A stretch of 64,000 nucleotides of DNA from JBBRYW01 sp038253945 (GTDB lineage Bacteria; Actinomycetota; Thermoleophilia; Gaiellales; Gaiellaceae). The DNA is taken from the NCBI GenBank assembly GCA_038253945.1, contig JBBSGR010000009.1:1-64000 (forward strand), read 5' to 3'. The notes below the pieces were generated by a model that saw nothing but the letters and a program-made list of their open reading frames with translations, was not told where the DNA came from and searched no databases. Positions 15,453 through 24,327 of this stretch are shown piece after piece. Position 1 is the first letter of the stretch. Each line of letters opens with the position of its first letter. A program made the translations under genes and the position numbers.

Positions 15453-16442
15453 TTACGCGGCGAGAGCCGACGGGCGCCAGCGAAGCCGAACGCACCAGGC
15501 AGCCGCGACGAGGAGAGTGGCGCAGGCGCAGCCGATCCCGAGGGCCGAGACCGTGACAGCGGCGACGATCGCCTGGGCCCCGCCGACGCCCGAGGCGGCG
15601 AGGATCGCCGCACCGGCGCCGGCGTGGACGACTGCCCCCGCCGGCCCCACCGGGAGGGCCGAGGACGCGGCGCCTGCACAAAGGAAGAGCAGCGCGAGTG
15701 GCAGCGAGAAGCCCACCCCAATCCCGCCGAGCACGAGGAAGAGCGCAACGCCCCGCACGAGCCAGCACACCGAAACGAGCGCCCAGGCCTGCCACGCGCC
15801 GCGGAACGGCGTCGCCCGCTCCTGGAGCCAGCGGCCGAGCCGGAAGCGAAGGACGCGCCTACTCGTCGAGAGCCTTGGCCAGGCCACGATCAGGGCCGCA
15901 GCTCCGACGCCCGCTCCCGCCACGAGTGCGAGGAGGGCTCGCATCCCCGTGCTGGAGCCCGGCATCACCGCAGCGGTTCCGGCCAGCGGCGCAAGCGCCG
16001 CACTGTCGATCAGGCCCAGCATGAACAGTGAGAAACAGAGTGTCCCCACCCCGGCGCGACAACCCGGCGAGCGGCGGACGATCGCGACTCGAACCACGTC
16101 GTCGAAGCGGCCGGGGAGGGCGAGCCCCATGACTGCGGCGCCTCCGTTCGCGGCCGCCAGCGCGAGCGGGCCAGGAGCGTCGTGAACGGCGAAGAGGCGC
16201 CGCCAGCCGTACGCCTTGAAGACCGACGAGAGCAGGAACAGGGCTGCCGCAGCCAGGAGCAGGCCCGGGTCGGCATGCGGCAGCGGCCACAGAGAGGAGG
16301 CGAACTGCCGGGCGGCGGCGATCGCGAGTCCGGCTGCGAGTAGCACCGACCCGAGTGCCACCCCTCGCTTACCCGCCGGGGAGCGACTCCAACGCAAGAG
16401 CCGGGCGACGGTGCCACCTGTCAAATCCAGACCACTCCTCAT
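15453..16442 (-). CDS. Flippase-like membrane protein (lysylphosphatidylglycerol synthase TM family)
   Basis: A 329-residue protein with about eight transmembrane helices, from ATG 16442. FKAYGWRRLFAVHD, then GGAAVMGLALPGRFDDVVRV and ALPVGPAGAVVHAGAG are the loops typical of the UPF0104/LPG_synthase_TM family, whose members move or build lipid-linked molecules. No C-terminal aminoacyltransferase domain follows, so it is not a full MprF. It is upstream of and in the same frame as the FAD oxidase, with a 9-base gap. It resembles the second such protein at 24328-25296. Substrate unknown. Confidence 0.8.
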   Translation of the reverse strand: MRSGLDLTGGTVARLLRWSRSPAGKRGVALGSVLLAAGLAIAAARQFASSLWPLPHADPGLLLAAAALFLLSSVFKAYGWRRLFAVHDAPGPLALAAANGGAAVMGLALPGRFDDVVRVAIVRRSPGCRAGVGTLCFSLFMLGLIDSAALAPLAGTAAVMPGSSTGMRALLALVAGAGVGAAALIVAWPRLSTSRRVLRFRLGRWLQERATPFRGAWQAWALVSVCWLVRGVALFLVLGGIGVGFSLPLALLFLCAGAASSALPVGPAGAVVHAGAGAAILAASGVGGAQAIVAAVTVSALGIGCACATLLVAAAWCVRLRWRPSALAA

Positions 16443-16545
16443 CCTTCGAACGGATAAGGAGGGCGAGCACCCTCGGTATTCGTCCTGGCTTCCAGCCAGT
16501 GTACTCGGGATCCCGCGGTGTGTGTTGCGGGCGGCGAGAGCCGTC

Positions 16546-18684
16546 TCAGCGCATGATTCCTGTATGACCGAGCGAGTAACGCCCGGGCTGGGGCCATACG
16601 GCGAGGCCATGGGGCCCGTCTCCGACCGGGATCCGCGCAAGTAGGCGACCGTCCTTCGTACTGATCGCATAGACGACGGCGCTGTAGCGCCCGGAGAGCC
16701 ACAGCACTCTGCCGTCGGCCGAGACGCCGCCCATGTCGGGGCTGCCGCCGCCGGGGATCCGCCATTTCTTGACGACCTTCTGCGTCGCGAAGCTGATCAC
16801 CGAGATCGAGCCTTCGTCGCGGTTCGTCGCGTACAGGAAGCGCGCGTCGCGACTGGGGTAGAGGCCGTGGACGCCCATACCGGTCGGCACGAAGCCGATC
16901 ACCCTGAGCCGGCTGCCGTCGACCTTCCAGAGGCCGTTGGCATTCATGTCGGCCACATAGAAAACCTTGCCGTCCGGAGAGAGCTTGACGTCCTGGGGCT
17001 TGCCGTTGCCGCGGTCAACTTTCAGCGTGCCGACGAGGCGTCTCCTGCGCAGGTCGACCTTGATCAAGGTGCTCGAGAACTCGCAGCTCGCGATCAGGTA
17101 GCTGCCGTCGGCGGAGAAGTCCATGTGATCCACGCCCGAGCAGGGCACGTTCAGCGCGTGTTGCAGGTGCATCGTCCGCGGGTCCCGGAAATCGAGCCGG
17201 TGCAGGCGCTCCGCCACGACGATCGCGGAGCGTCCGTCAGGGGTGAAATACATGTTGTAGGGGTCGGCGACCGGGATCGGCGAGCGCGGGCGGCCGGTCG
17301 TCGGATCGATCGGCGTAACGCTGTTTCCCTCGTCGTTCAGGACGTACAGGGTCCTGAGGTCGTACGAGGGCGTCACGTGCTGCGGGAGCGCCCCCACCGC
17401 GAAGTGGTCGACGATCTTGAACGTCCCCGGGTCGATCACGTCCACCGTGTTGCTCACGCTGTTCGGCACGTAGATGCGGGAGAGAGCCTGGCGTGCGACC
17501 GGGCTCAGCATCCCTGCCATGTCGGCCGCGTACACATTCCGCCCCTGAGCGCCGTGTCGTGTACCCCGAGTTGCTCGGGAGGCGCCGCCGCGCCGTGGCG
17601 CGCTCGCGTGGGCGCGAGCCGGGACGAGCTCGCTTCGCCGCGCCTGCGTTCCCCGGGCGCTGCGGCCGCCCGCGACGAGGACCCGGCCCTTGGCCGGGAC
17701 AGCGGCGAGGTCGGAGAGTGCACGGCGCAAATGCCCGGCCCGGAAGATCCGGCGCGCATCGACGTCGATTCCCGTGACTGCGCTCGTCGGAGTTCCGAGC
17801 GCGGCGCCGCGGCCGCCGATGACATATGCCAGGCCGTTGATCGTCGCCGCGGCCGCGTGCGTCGTCGGCGCCGGTAGACGCCCGAGGCGCTGCAGTCTCC
17901 GGCGCAGCGGATCGAACGCGAGGACGAGGCGACTCGCGGAGCCGGTCGGAGTCGAGCCGCCGGCGATGACGACTCGGCCGGCAACGGCGGTTGCCGCTGC
18001 ATATCGGAGCGGTACCGGCAGATGGCCGACGACGTGGGCACGGGTGCCCGGCCGCCAGGCCACGACCGTGTCGAGCCATTGCCGACCGGTGAAGCCGCCG
18101 ACGATGTAGGCCGTGCCTGCGACAGCCGCGGCGGTGACGTCCGAGCCGGCGGTGGGGAGCCGACCGGCGATCGAGGTCTTCCCGGTGGCCGGATCCACGC
18201 GGACGATGGCGTCGCTCTGGCCCAGGTTGCCGCCGCCGAAGAGGTAGACGGCCTTGCCGAGTCGCACGGCCGCGGCGTCGTGAACGGCTGCCGGCAGGAG
18301 ACCGAGCCGACGGTCGCGGCTCTTGGTGAGCAGTCGGATCTCGCTGGAGGACGTATCGGCCGCTGTCAGGCCGCCGAGCAGCATTTGCTGCCCGCCTGGG
18401 GTGGCGACAGCCGCCGCGTCTTGCACGGCGGCCGCGAGGGGCGGGAGCGGGCGGTCGGCCAGATGCACGAGCGCCGGGGGCGTGGTGGCGGGCCTCGACT
18501 TCGACCGCGCTCCTGCGAGAGCTGGAGGCTTCCCGTGTGCTGCCGGCGCTTGCTTTCCGCCCCAGCCTGCGACGGACCACCAGATCAGGGCCATGGCCGT
18601 CGCTGCGACCACGACGGCGGCGACGGCGGCGCGGCGGCGGCGGACGGCCCTGCCGTGCCTGGTCGGTGGCTGGAAACGGGTCAA
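16546..18684 (-). CDS. Membrane-anchored double beta-propeller protein (Kelch plus YVTN repeats)
   Basis: A 712-residue protein with a TTG start at 18684 and an N-terminal anchor helix (about 18-38). Residues 75-350 contain repeats of the Kelch type, each with paired glycines (VYLFGGGNLGQSD, AYIVGGFTGRQW, VVIAGGSTPTGSASR, AYVIGGRGAALG, VLVAGGRSARGTQ). After a basic linker (350-400) residues 405-705 form a second propeller of the YVTN/lactonase type (RIYVPNSVSNTVDVIDPGTF, TLYVLNDEGNSVTPIDP, FLYATNRDEGSISVISF). It is probably a surface binding or sensing protein. Direct repeats resembling a PHO box lie 93-121 bases upstream, next to the end of the kinase gene. Confidence 0.85.
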   Translation of the reverse strand: MTRFQPPTRHGRAVRRRRAAVAAVVVAATAMALIWWSVAGWGGKQAPAAHGKPPALAGARSKSRPATTPPALVHLADRPLPPLAAAVQDAAAVATPGGQQMLLGGLTAADTSSSEIRLLTKSRDRRLGLLPAAVHDAAAVRLGKAVYLFGGGNLGQSDAIVRVDPATGKTSIAGRLPTAGSDVTAAAVAGTAYIVGGFTGRQWLDTVVAWRPGTRAHVVGHLPVPLRYAAATAVAGRVVIAGGSTPTGSASRLVLAFDPLRRRLQRLGRLPAPTTHAAAATINGLAYVIGGRGAALGTPTSAVTGIDVDARRIFRAGHLRRALSDLAAVPAKGRVLVAGGRSARGTQARRSELVPARAHASAPRRGGASRATRGTRHGAQGRNVYAADMAGMLSPVARQALSRIYVPNSVSNTVDVIDPGTFKIVDHFAVGALPQHVTPSYDLRTLYVLNDEGNSVTPIDPTTGRPRSPIPVADPYNMYFTPDGRSAIVVAERLHRLDFRDPRTMHLQHALNVPCSGVDHMDFSADGSYLIASCEFSSTLIKVDLRRRRLVGTLKVDRGNGKPQDVKLSPDGKVFYVADMNANGLWKVDGSRLRVIGFVPTGMGVHGLYPSRDARFLYATNRDEGSISVISFATQKVVKKWRIPGGGSPDMGGVSADGRVLWLSGRYSAVVYAISTKDGRLLARIPVGDGPHGLAVWPQPGRYSLGHTGIMR

Positions 18685-18724
18685 GGCATCAGATCGTCGT
18701 CGTTCAGGCCGCCGTCATACCAGG

Positions 18725-18748
18725 TTCGCCTCCCCGCCCGGGGGCGAA
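18725..18748 (-). terminator. Hairpin after the histidine kinase gene
   Basis: TTCGCC and GGCGAA arms with an inner CCCC/GGGG pairing form a bulged stem-loop in the gap between the kinase stop and the propeller gene. There is no U tract. It could end the long upstream operon or form part of the propeller gene's leader. Confidence 0.4.
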
Positions 18749-18776
18749 GGAAGCGCGCGCAGTCTCGTCCGGGCGA

Positions 18777-18805
18777 CCTGAAACCGGCCTGAACGCCTTC
18801 TGAAC
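18777..18805 (-). promoter_or_regulatory. Three PHO-box-like 11-bp direct repeats (site A)
   Basis: On the minus strand three units begin GTTCAG, GTTCAG and TTTCAG, spaced exactly 11 bases apart (plus-strand CTGAA cores at 18778, 18789 and 18800). OmpR/PhoP-family regulators bind such head-to-tail repeats; the actinobacterial PHO box is built from 11-base units starting GTTCA. It lies upstream of the propeller gene and right beside the kinase stop. Two related sites occur at 24299 and 26681. Confidence 0.55.
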
Positions 18806-18809
18806 CCTC

Positions 18810-20168
18810 TCAAGCGGTTGGGAGGCGGACGACGAAGTGCGCTCCGGGTGCCGCTGCGTCGAGGGTCACATCGCCGCCGCCGGCGCGGGCGAGACGCCGG
18901 GCGAGAGCGAGGCCGAGTCCTACGCCGCTGCCAGCGCCGCCATCGGTTGCGGCGGTGCCGCGTGAGCCCGGGTCGAAGATGCGATCTCGCTCCTCCGCGG
19001 TCACCCCGGGCCCCTCGTCGCCAACGGTGAAGACAACGCCGGATCCGTCACGCTCGAGCACGACGCGAATGCGCCCGCGGCCGTAGCGGCACGCGTTCTC
19101 GAGCAGGGGCTGGAGGATCCGCTCGACGAGATCGCTCTCGACGCCGACGCGCAAGGGCGCGGCGGGAGCGTCGAGCTCGATCGCCATCTCCCGCTCCAAC
19201 GCGAGTGGTGAGCACGCCTCGATCGCGGCGGCCGCGGCGATGCGCGCGTCGGCGGTCGACCGCGCGAGGCCGGCTTCCTGACGGGAGGCGGCGACGAGGG
19301 TGTCGACCGTCCGCGTCATCTGCTCGACATGCCGCCGTACGATCTCGAGGGCGGAGCGGTATTCGCCTCCCTCACGGATGCGGCGGAGAGCCAGCTCGGA
19401 CTCCGCGGCGATCTTCGCGAGCGGCGTGCGCAGCTCGTGTGAGAGCTCGGCGGTCAGGCGCTGCTCGTGCCGAAGGCTCGCCGCCAGCCGGTCGAGCAGC
19501 CGGTCGAGTGTCGCCGCAAGCCGCGTGAGCTCGTCGTGGGGCTCGCCGAGCCCGAAACGGCGGTCGAGATCCCGCTCGCTCCAGGCGTCCGCGTCCGCGG
19601 TCATTCGCGCGACCGGTCGCAGCGCGGCCGCGAGCATCCAGCGCGCGGCGATGCCGACGGCGACGAGGAGCCCTACGCCCAGAGCGATCGATCCCAGCAG
19701 GGAGACGTTGCGCGTGTCCTCGTAGGGCGCGAGCGAGACGCCGGCGACCACGCGTCCAATCGCGCGTCCTCTCGACATGATCGGAACCGCAGCGAGTCTG
19801 GTCTCAACGCCGTCGACGTCCGTCGTCCGACGATCAGAACGGGCAAGCGCGTGGGCCGCAGCATCGACCTGCCTGCGCGGGGACTTCGGCTGCTCGATCG
19901 CGCGCGCGCCTTCGAAGATCCACACCTGACTGTCGACGGCTTCGTTGTCGGGCGCCTCGCCGACGACGACGTGCCCGTGGAGGACGCGGAGTGTCGAGAG
20001 CTGTGCCGTCGCTCTCTCGCGCGCGATCGCCGTGGCATTGGCCGACAGTCGCTGGGCGAGAAGCAGATTGAAGCCCACGATCATGACGGCGAGCGCCCCG
20101 GCGACGGCGACCACGACTGCGAGCAGCAAGCGGGCACGGACGCTCAGCTTCGGTGGAAGAAGCTTCAC
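18810..20168 (-). CDS. Sensor histidine kinase
   Basis: A 452-residue kinase. The GTG start at 20168 overlaps the regulator's stop (GTGA). Two transmembrane helices (about 11-38 and 157-181) flank an extracytoplasmic sensor of about 118 residues. A HAMP domain follows (ALRPVARMTADADAWSERDL), then the phosphoacceptor in ELSHELRTPLAKIAAE (His244), the N box (LLENACRYG), and G boxes (GDEGPGV, GSGVGLGLALARR). It would phosphorylate the co-encoded response regulator. It is the last gene of the chain that begins with the lipoprotein at 26658, so it probably senses a cue linked to that transporter. Confidence 0.94.
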   Translation of the reverse strand: MKLLPPKLSVRARLLLAVVVAVAGALAVMIVGFNLLLAQRLSANATAIARERATAQLSTLRVLHGHVVVGEAPDNEAVDSQVWIFEGARAIEQPKSPRRQVDAAAHALARSDRRTTDVDGVETRLAAVPIMSRGRAIGRVVAGVSLAPYEDTRNVSLLGSIALGVGLLVAVGIAARWMLAAALRPVARMTADADAWSERDLDRRFGLGEPHDELTRLAATLDRLLDRLAASLRHEQRLTAELSHELRTPLAKIAAESELALRRIREGGEYRSALEIVRRHVEQMTRTVDTLVAASRQEAGLARSTADARIAAAAAIEACSPLALEREMAIELDAPAAPLRVGVESDLVERILQPLLENACRYGRGRIRVVLERDGSGVVFTVGDEGPGVTAEERDRIFDPGSRGTAATDGGAGSGVGLGLALARRLARAGGGDVTLDAAAPGAHFVVRLPTA

Positions 20169-20833
20169 CGCAGCGAGTAGCCCACGCCATGCACAGTTGC
20201 GATCGCCGGTGCGCCCGCCAGTCCGCGCAGCTTGCGGCGCAGCCGGGCGATGTAGACGTCGAGCGTGTTGTCGTGGACGATCGCGCCGTGCGGCCAGGCC
20301 GTCTGAACGAGCTCGCGCCGGCGCACGGCCTCGCCGGCGTGGGCTGCGAGACGTGCGAGGATCCGGAACTCGGTCGGCGTCAACTCGACGCTGGCTTCGC
20401 CGGCCGAGATCGCGTGGGCAGCCGGGTCGAGGCGGAGGTTGCCGACCTGCTCGACGAGAACGGCCCCGCCGCGGCGCACCAGCGCCCGCAGGCGCGCGAC
20501 GAGCTCCGCGAAGGCAAACGGCTTCGTCAGGTAGTCGTCCCCGCCGGAGGCGAAGCCTGCCAGGCGGTCGGGGAGCGCATCTCTCGCGGTGAGGAAGAGG
20601 ACGGGGACGGCGATCCCGCGGGCGCGCAGGGCCTGGCACGCGTCGCGCCCGTCGGCATCGGGCAGTCCGATGTCGACGACGAGTGCGTCCGGCTCGGCGA
20701 TCGGCGCACGCTCGAGCAGGCCCGCCGCGGTACCGACCGCCTCGACCGTGAATCCCTCCTCGCGCAAGCCGCGCACGAGCACGGAGCGCAGCTCGAGATC
20801 GTCTTCGACGACGAGCAGCTTGGGCTCGATCAC
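20165..20833 (-). CDS. OmpR/PhoB-family response regulator
   Basis: A 222-residue protein from GTG 20833, which overlaps the FtsX permease stop (GTGA). The receiver domain has the acidic pair in VVEDD, the phosphorylated Asp54 in VVDIGLPDADG, and Lys104 in DYLTKPF. The C-terminal winged helix (ELTPTEFRILARLAAHAGEA, VYIARLRRKL, VHGVGYSLR) is of the OmpR type, which binds tandem direct repeats. The three 11-bp repeat sites within this gene neighbourhood are good candidates for its operators. Confidence 0.95.
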   Translation of the reverse strand: MIEPKLLVVEDDLELRSVLVRGLREEGFTVEAVGTAAGLLERAPIAEPDALVVDIGLPDADGRDACQALRARGIAVPVLFLTARDALPDRLAGFASGGDDYLTKPFAFAELVARLRALVRRGGAVLVEQVGNLRLDPAAHAISAGEASVELTPTEFRILARLAAHAGEAVRRRELVQTAWPHGAIVHDNTLDVYIARLRRKLRGLAGAPAIATVHGVGYSLR

Positions 20834-23532
20834 TGCTCGCGCAGTATCGCACCCAGGCTCATGCGGCCGATCCCGCGCACGGCGAGCGCGCTTGCGAGAA
20901 GTGCGGCGGCGATCGCCGCTGCAACGAGCTCGCCGAGGAAGAGCCACGGCACCGCGAGGTGGTCTGGCGGCGGGTCGAAGACGTGCTGGAGCATCGCGAC
21001 GAGCATCTCGGCGAGCAGGAAGCCGAGCCCGGCGGCGAGCGCCAGACCCGCGCCGAGAACCAGCGCCGCCTCGCTCCAGAGGAAGCCGCCGATCTCGCGC
21101 AGCGAGGCGCCGAGGGCGGCCATGGTCGCGAGCTCGTGCCGGCGCTCGCCCAGCCCGAGGGCGACGAAGAGGCCCATCGCTGCCGCGGCGAGAATGACCG
21201 CGAACGCCTCCTCGATCCGGCTGATCCCGGTCAAGTCCACCGTCGTGATCGAGCTCACGGTTTGCTGCGTCTGATCCCGGATGTTCTTGACCAGCGTTCC
21301 GTCCCCACTGGTAGCCGCCGCGACTCGCAAGCCGGTGGCAACGGGATCGCCGCTCGTCTTGGCGAAGACGAGGTTCGGCCCCGGATCGTGTGCGACCGCT
21401 TGCAGGTAGCGCAGATTGGTGACCATGAACGAGTCCTTCGGCGCCGAGGGGAACTCCTGGACGGAGCCCACGACGTGGAACGGGACGACTCGGAAGCGTC
21501 CGGTCGCGCGATCGAGGACGCGCAGCTTGAGCAGGTCGCCGACCTTCAGGGAGTAGTCGGTGATCGTCTCCTTCGAGACGAGGATCCCGTCGGCGGTGGA
21601 GCGGAGCCGGTCGAGCATCGTCGTGGCGCCGCCGCCGATGAAGTAGGAGTCGCGCAGAGTTGTGGTCCGCGCGAGACTCGTTGCGTCGATGCCGTAGGTG
21701 TCCTGCAGGTCGGGCCCGACGTAGGCGTAGGAGTGGTCGATCGCACTTGTCGCCGACACGCCCGGCACCTTCGCAATCTGACCCGCCAGGTCGTGCTTGG
21801 CGGCGACGCCGGGCGGCGCGCTGACGACGACGTCCGCTCCGAGCGTCAATTGAGCATCGACACGTGCCTGCTGGTCGTAGGTGGCGGTGAAGAGGCCGAG
21901 GTTGACTCCGAACGCGAGCAAGAGGCCCACGACGACCAGGCCGCGGTTGATCGCCGCCCCGCGCCGGCCGGCGCTCGCCAGGAGGAAGCCGCGCAGCGTT
22001 GTCGGACGGCTTCCGGCTCCCCGCTTCGCGAGCCATGCGAGTGCCCCGCCCCGCAGCCGGACGAGTAGGAGCGTCGCTCCGAGCCAGAGCAGGGCCGGCG
22101 CGAAGAACATGTAGACGGAGAGCGAGAGCGTTGGGTTGGAATCGGGGTTGACGACCGCGGAGAAGCCCGTGCGCGCGGTCAGCCAGTAGATCAGGCCGCT
22201 GATCGCAAGCGCGAGTAGATCGAGGTAGAGGCGCTGCCAGAGTGGCCGGCGCGCGCGCCTGACGCTACGGCGGCCTTCGCTGACGCTCGTGCGGAAGGCC
22301 GTGAGTCCGGCGCCCACGCGTGCCGCCATCGCCCCCATGGCGGCGACGCCGATACAGACGCCGACGGTAGCCAGGCCGCGGCCGGCGGTGAGGCCGACGC
22401 CGCCCTTGACGAGCGCCGAGACGGCGAGGAAGGCGCCTCCAGCGCCGAGCAGACCGGCGACGAGCCCGACGAGAGAGCTCTCGATGCCGGCCAGCGCCAG
22501 CAACTCCCGGCGCGAGGCTCCGCGCGCCCGCAGGAGCGCGAGCTCGCGCCGATCCTGCTCGATTGTCCCGAGCGCAGCCAGGTAGGCGAGGCCGAGGGCG
22601 ATCAGCGCGCCGGGGACGGCGAGCATGATGTAGAGGGTCTGGGCGTACAGTGCATCGCCCGCCGCGGTGTTCAGGCTGTCGGAGAGGTTGTCGACGAACT
22701 GCACCTGGCCGGGGAGCGTCCGCTCGACGCGGTTGCGGATCTGTCCGGCGAGCTTGAATGCCTGACCGGGGCTCGAGCCGAGGCTCGCCGGTGCGACCTC
22801 GGCCTGCACCTGCCACTGGACGCCGTTCTGCGCGCCCGGGACGGCCGAGCTTCCGATCGAGGCCGGCGTGAGCGTCGTCAGTGCCGGGGCGAGCGTCCGG
22901 GCGAACGTCCCGAGGGGCAGGATCGCGATCTGCGCTGGCGGCTGCGCGGGTGCAGGCCCGAGCACCGGGTTCAGCGGCTGAAAGAGCACGTCAGGCGCGG
23001 TCACGAGCGCGACGCCGCCGACGCGGAACGACTTCGGCTTCCCACCGGCTCGCGCGGTGAGCGTGATGCGGTCGCCGAGCTGGGCCTGCAGAGTCGCGGC
23101 GAGCTGCTGGTCGAGCACGATCTCCCCGGCCCTCAACGACCCGTGGAGCAAGCGGAACGTCTTGATGTGTCGCAGGTATCCCGGCGGGACGGCGAGAATC
23201 GAGCCGCTGCCTGTACGGATGTCGCCGGCGGCCGCGTGGTGCTCGGCGCTCGCGAATGGCGCTGTCGCGGTCGCCGACGCCTGCAGGATCCCGGGCTGGC
23301 GCGCAACGGCCGACGCGACGCGCAGGGCCTGTGCCCGGGAGCCGACCGGCCCCTGCCAGTCGAGCGGAACGCTGCGCGTCGCGCTGGCCGTCTGCGTTCG
23401 CAGCGAGTTGCCGATGAACAGGATCATCGCGCCGAGCAGGCCGACTGCGGCTGCCAGCACCAGAACGCGCACGAGCGCCTTGCCCGGCGCGTACAAGAGG
23501 CCGGAGAGGGCGAGCCGCGCGGAACTGTTCAG
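20830..23532 (-). CDS. FtsX/MacB-type ABC transporter permease
   Basis: About 900 residues. Two FtsX-like membrane blocks are visible: one with ELALLRARGASRRELLALAG and the other with ELATMAALGASLREIGGFLW, each followed by helices, plus large extracytoplasmic domains. An N-terminal helix follows the start. The first conventional start is TTG 23496, but the 12 codons before it (LNSSARLALSGL) match the usual N-terminus of such permeases. A CTG at 23532 overlaps the ATPase stop (CTGA) with AGAGG 7 bases upstream, so I place the start there. These permeases use the ATPase to drive mechanical work on, or extraction of, lipoproteins or lipophilic compounds at the membrane. Confidence 0.9.
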   Translation of the reverse strand: MNSSARLALSGLLYAPGKALVRVLVLAAAVGLLGAMILFIGNSLRTQTASATRSVPLDWQGPVGSRAQALRVASAVARQPGILQASATATAPFASAEHHAAAGDIRTGSGSILAVPPGYLRHIKTFRLLHGSLRAGEIVLDQQLAATLQAQLGDRITLTARAGGKPKSFRVGGVALVTAPDVLFQPLNPVLGPAPAQPPAQIAILPLGTFARTLAPALTTLTPASIGSSAVPGAQNGVQWQVQAEVAPASLGSSPGQAFKLAGQIRNRVERTLPGQVQFVDNLSDSLNTAAGDALYAQTLYIMLAVPGALIALGLAYLAALGTIEQDRRELALLRARGASRRELLALAGIESSLVGLVAGLLGAGGAFLAVSALVKGGVGLTAGRGLATVGVCIGVAAMGAMAARVGAGLTAFRTSVSEGRRSVRRARRPLWQRLYLDLLALAISGLIYWLTARTGFSAVVNPDSNPTLSLSVYMFFAPALLWLGATLLLVRLRGGALAWLAKRGAGSRPTTLRGFLLASAGRRGAAINRGLVVVGLLLAFGVNLGLFTATYDQQARVDAQLTLGADVVVSAPPGVAAKHDLAGQIAKVPGVSATSAIDHSYAYVGPDLQDTYGIDATSLARTTTLRDSYFIGGGATTMLDRLRSTADGILVSKETITDYSLKVGDLLKLRVLDRATGRFRVVPFHVVGSVQEFPSAPKDSFMVTNLRYLQAVAHDPGPNLVFAKTSGDPVATGLRVAAATSGDGTLVKNIRDQTQQTVSSITTVDLTGISRIEEAFAVILAAAAMGLFVALGLGERRHELATMAALGASLREIGGFLWSEAALVLGAGLALAAGLGFLLAEMLVAMLQHVFDPPPDHLAVPWLFLGELVAAAIAAALLASALAVRGIGRMSLGAILREQ

Positions 23533-24287
23533 GAGTTACCCTCTGGCACGATTCGGCCGTCGAGCAGCTCGACGTGGTGCCGCAGGCGTGAGGCGACGTC
23601 GGCGTCGTGGGTTGCGATCACGAGCGTGAAGCCGAGCTCGGCCTGGAGCGCATCGATCAGGTCCAGCACACGCTCGGCTGTATCGGAGTCGAGATGTCCG
23701 GTGGGCTCGTCACAGAGGAGCAGCCGTGGGTCCTGAGCGAGGGCCCGTGCAATCGCCACCCGCTGCGCCTCGCCGCCCGAGAGCTCGCCGGGGAGGCTGT
23801 CGAGCTTGGTGCTCAGCCCGACGAGCTCCAGCAGCGCAGGCGGAGCGCGACCGGACCGGCGATCAGCGCCGGCGACTCGGGCGGCGAAGGCGACGTTCTC
23901 GTAGGCGGTGAAGTGGGGCAGCAGGTTCGCCCCTTGGAAGACGTAGGCGATTCCCGACGCACGCGAACGGCTGCGCGCCGCCGCATCCAGCGAGGAGAGC
24001 GGCTCCCCCTGCCATTCGACCGAGCCGGCTGTCGGCGCGACGAGCCCTCCGAGAACGTGGAGCAAGGTGGTCTTGCCGGATCCCGAGCGGCCCCAGAGGG
24101 CGACCGTCTCGCCGGGTGAGAGCTCGAGATCCACGTCGGTCAGCGCATCGACGCGAGCCTCGCCAGCGCCGTAGGACACCGTGACACCCCGGCAAGCCGC
24201 GAGCGGCGATCCGTCTGTCCGGGCGTCCAAGCGTCCCTCAATTTGCGTGGACTCACGGCGGTGGAGGGCTCGCATGAGTGCGATCAT
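23529..24287 (-). CDS. ABC transporter ATPase (MacB/LolD-like) partner of the FtsX permease
   Basis: A 252-residue nucleotide-binding protein: Walker A GRSGSGKTT, Q-loop in YVFQGANLLPHFTAYEN, signature LSGGEAQR, Walker B LLLCDEPTGHLD and H-loop ATHD. This is the LolD/MacB branch that works with FtsX-type permeases. Its stop overlaps the permease start. The N-terminal 30 residues from ATG 24287 are not conserved-looking, and a repeat element lies only 12 bases upstream of that ATG, so a downstream start (for example TTG 24232) is possible. Confidence 0.92.
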   Translation of the reverse strand: MIALMRALHRRESTQIEGRLDARTDGSPLAACRGVTVSYGAGEARVDALTDVDLELSPGETVALWGRSGSGKTTLLHVLGGLVAPTAGSVEWQGEPLSSLDAAARSRSRASGIAYVFQGANLLPHFTAYENVAFAARVAGADRRSGRAPPALLELVGLSTKLDSLPGELSGGEAQRVAIARALAQDPRLLLCDEPTGHLDSDTAERVLDLIDALQAELGFTLVIATHDADVASRLRHHVELLDGRIVPEGNS

Positions 24288-24298
24288 CGTCTCGAGCC

Positions 24299-24316
24299 CC
24301 TGAAAGCCTCCTGAAC
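24299..24316 (-). promoter_or_regulatory. PHO-box-like 11-bp direct repeat pair (site B)
   Basis: On the minus strand two units, beginning GTTCAGG and TTTCAGG, are spaced exactly 11 bases apart (plus-strand CCTGAA at 24299 and 24310). They lie between the flippase-like gene and the FtsX-partner ATPase, implying an internal promoter for the ATPase-permease-regulator-kinase segment. Confidence 0.5.
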
Positions 24317-24327
24317 GTACGCTGCGT

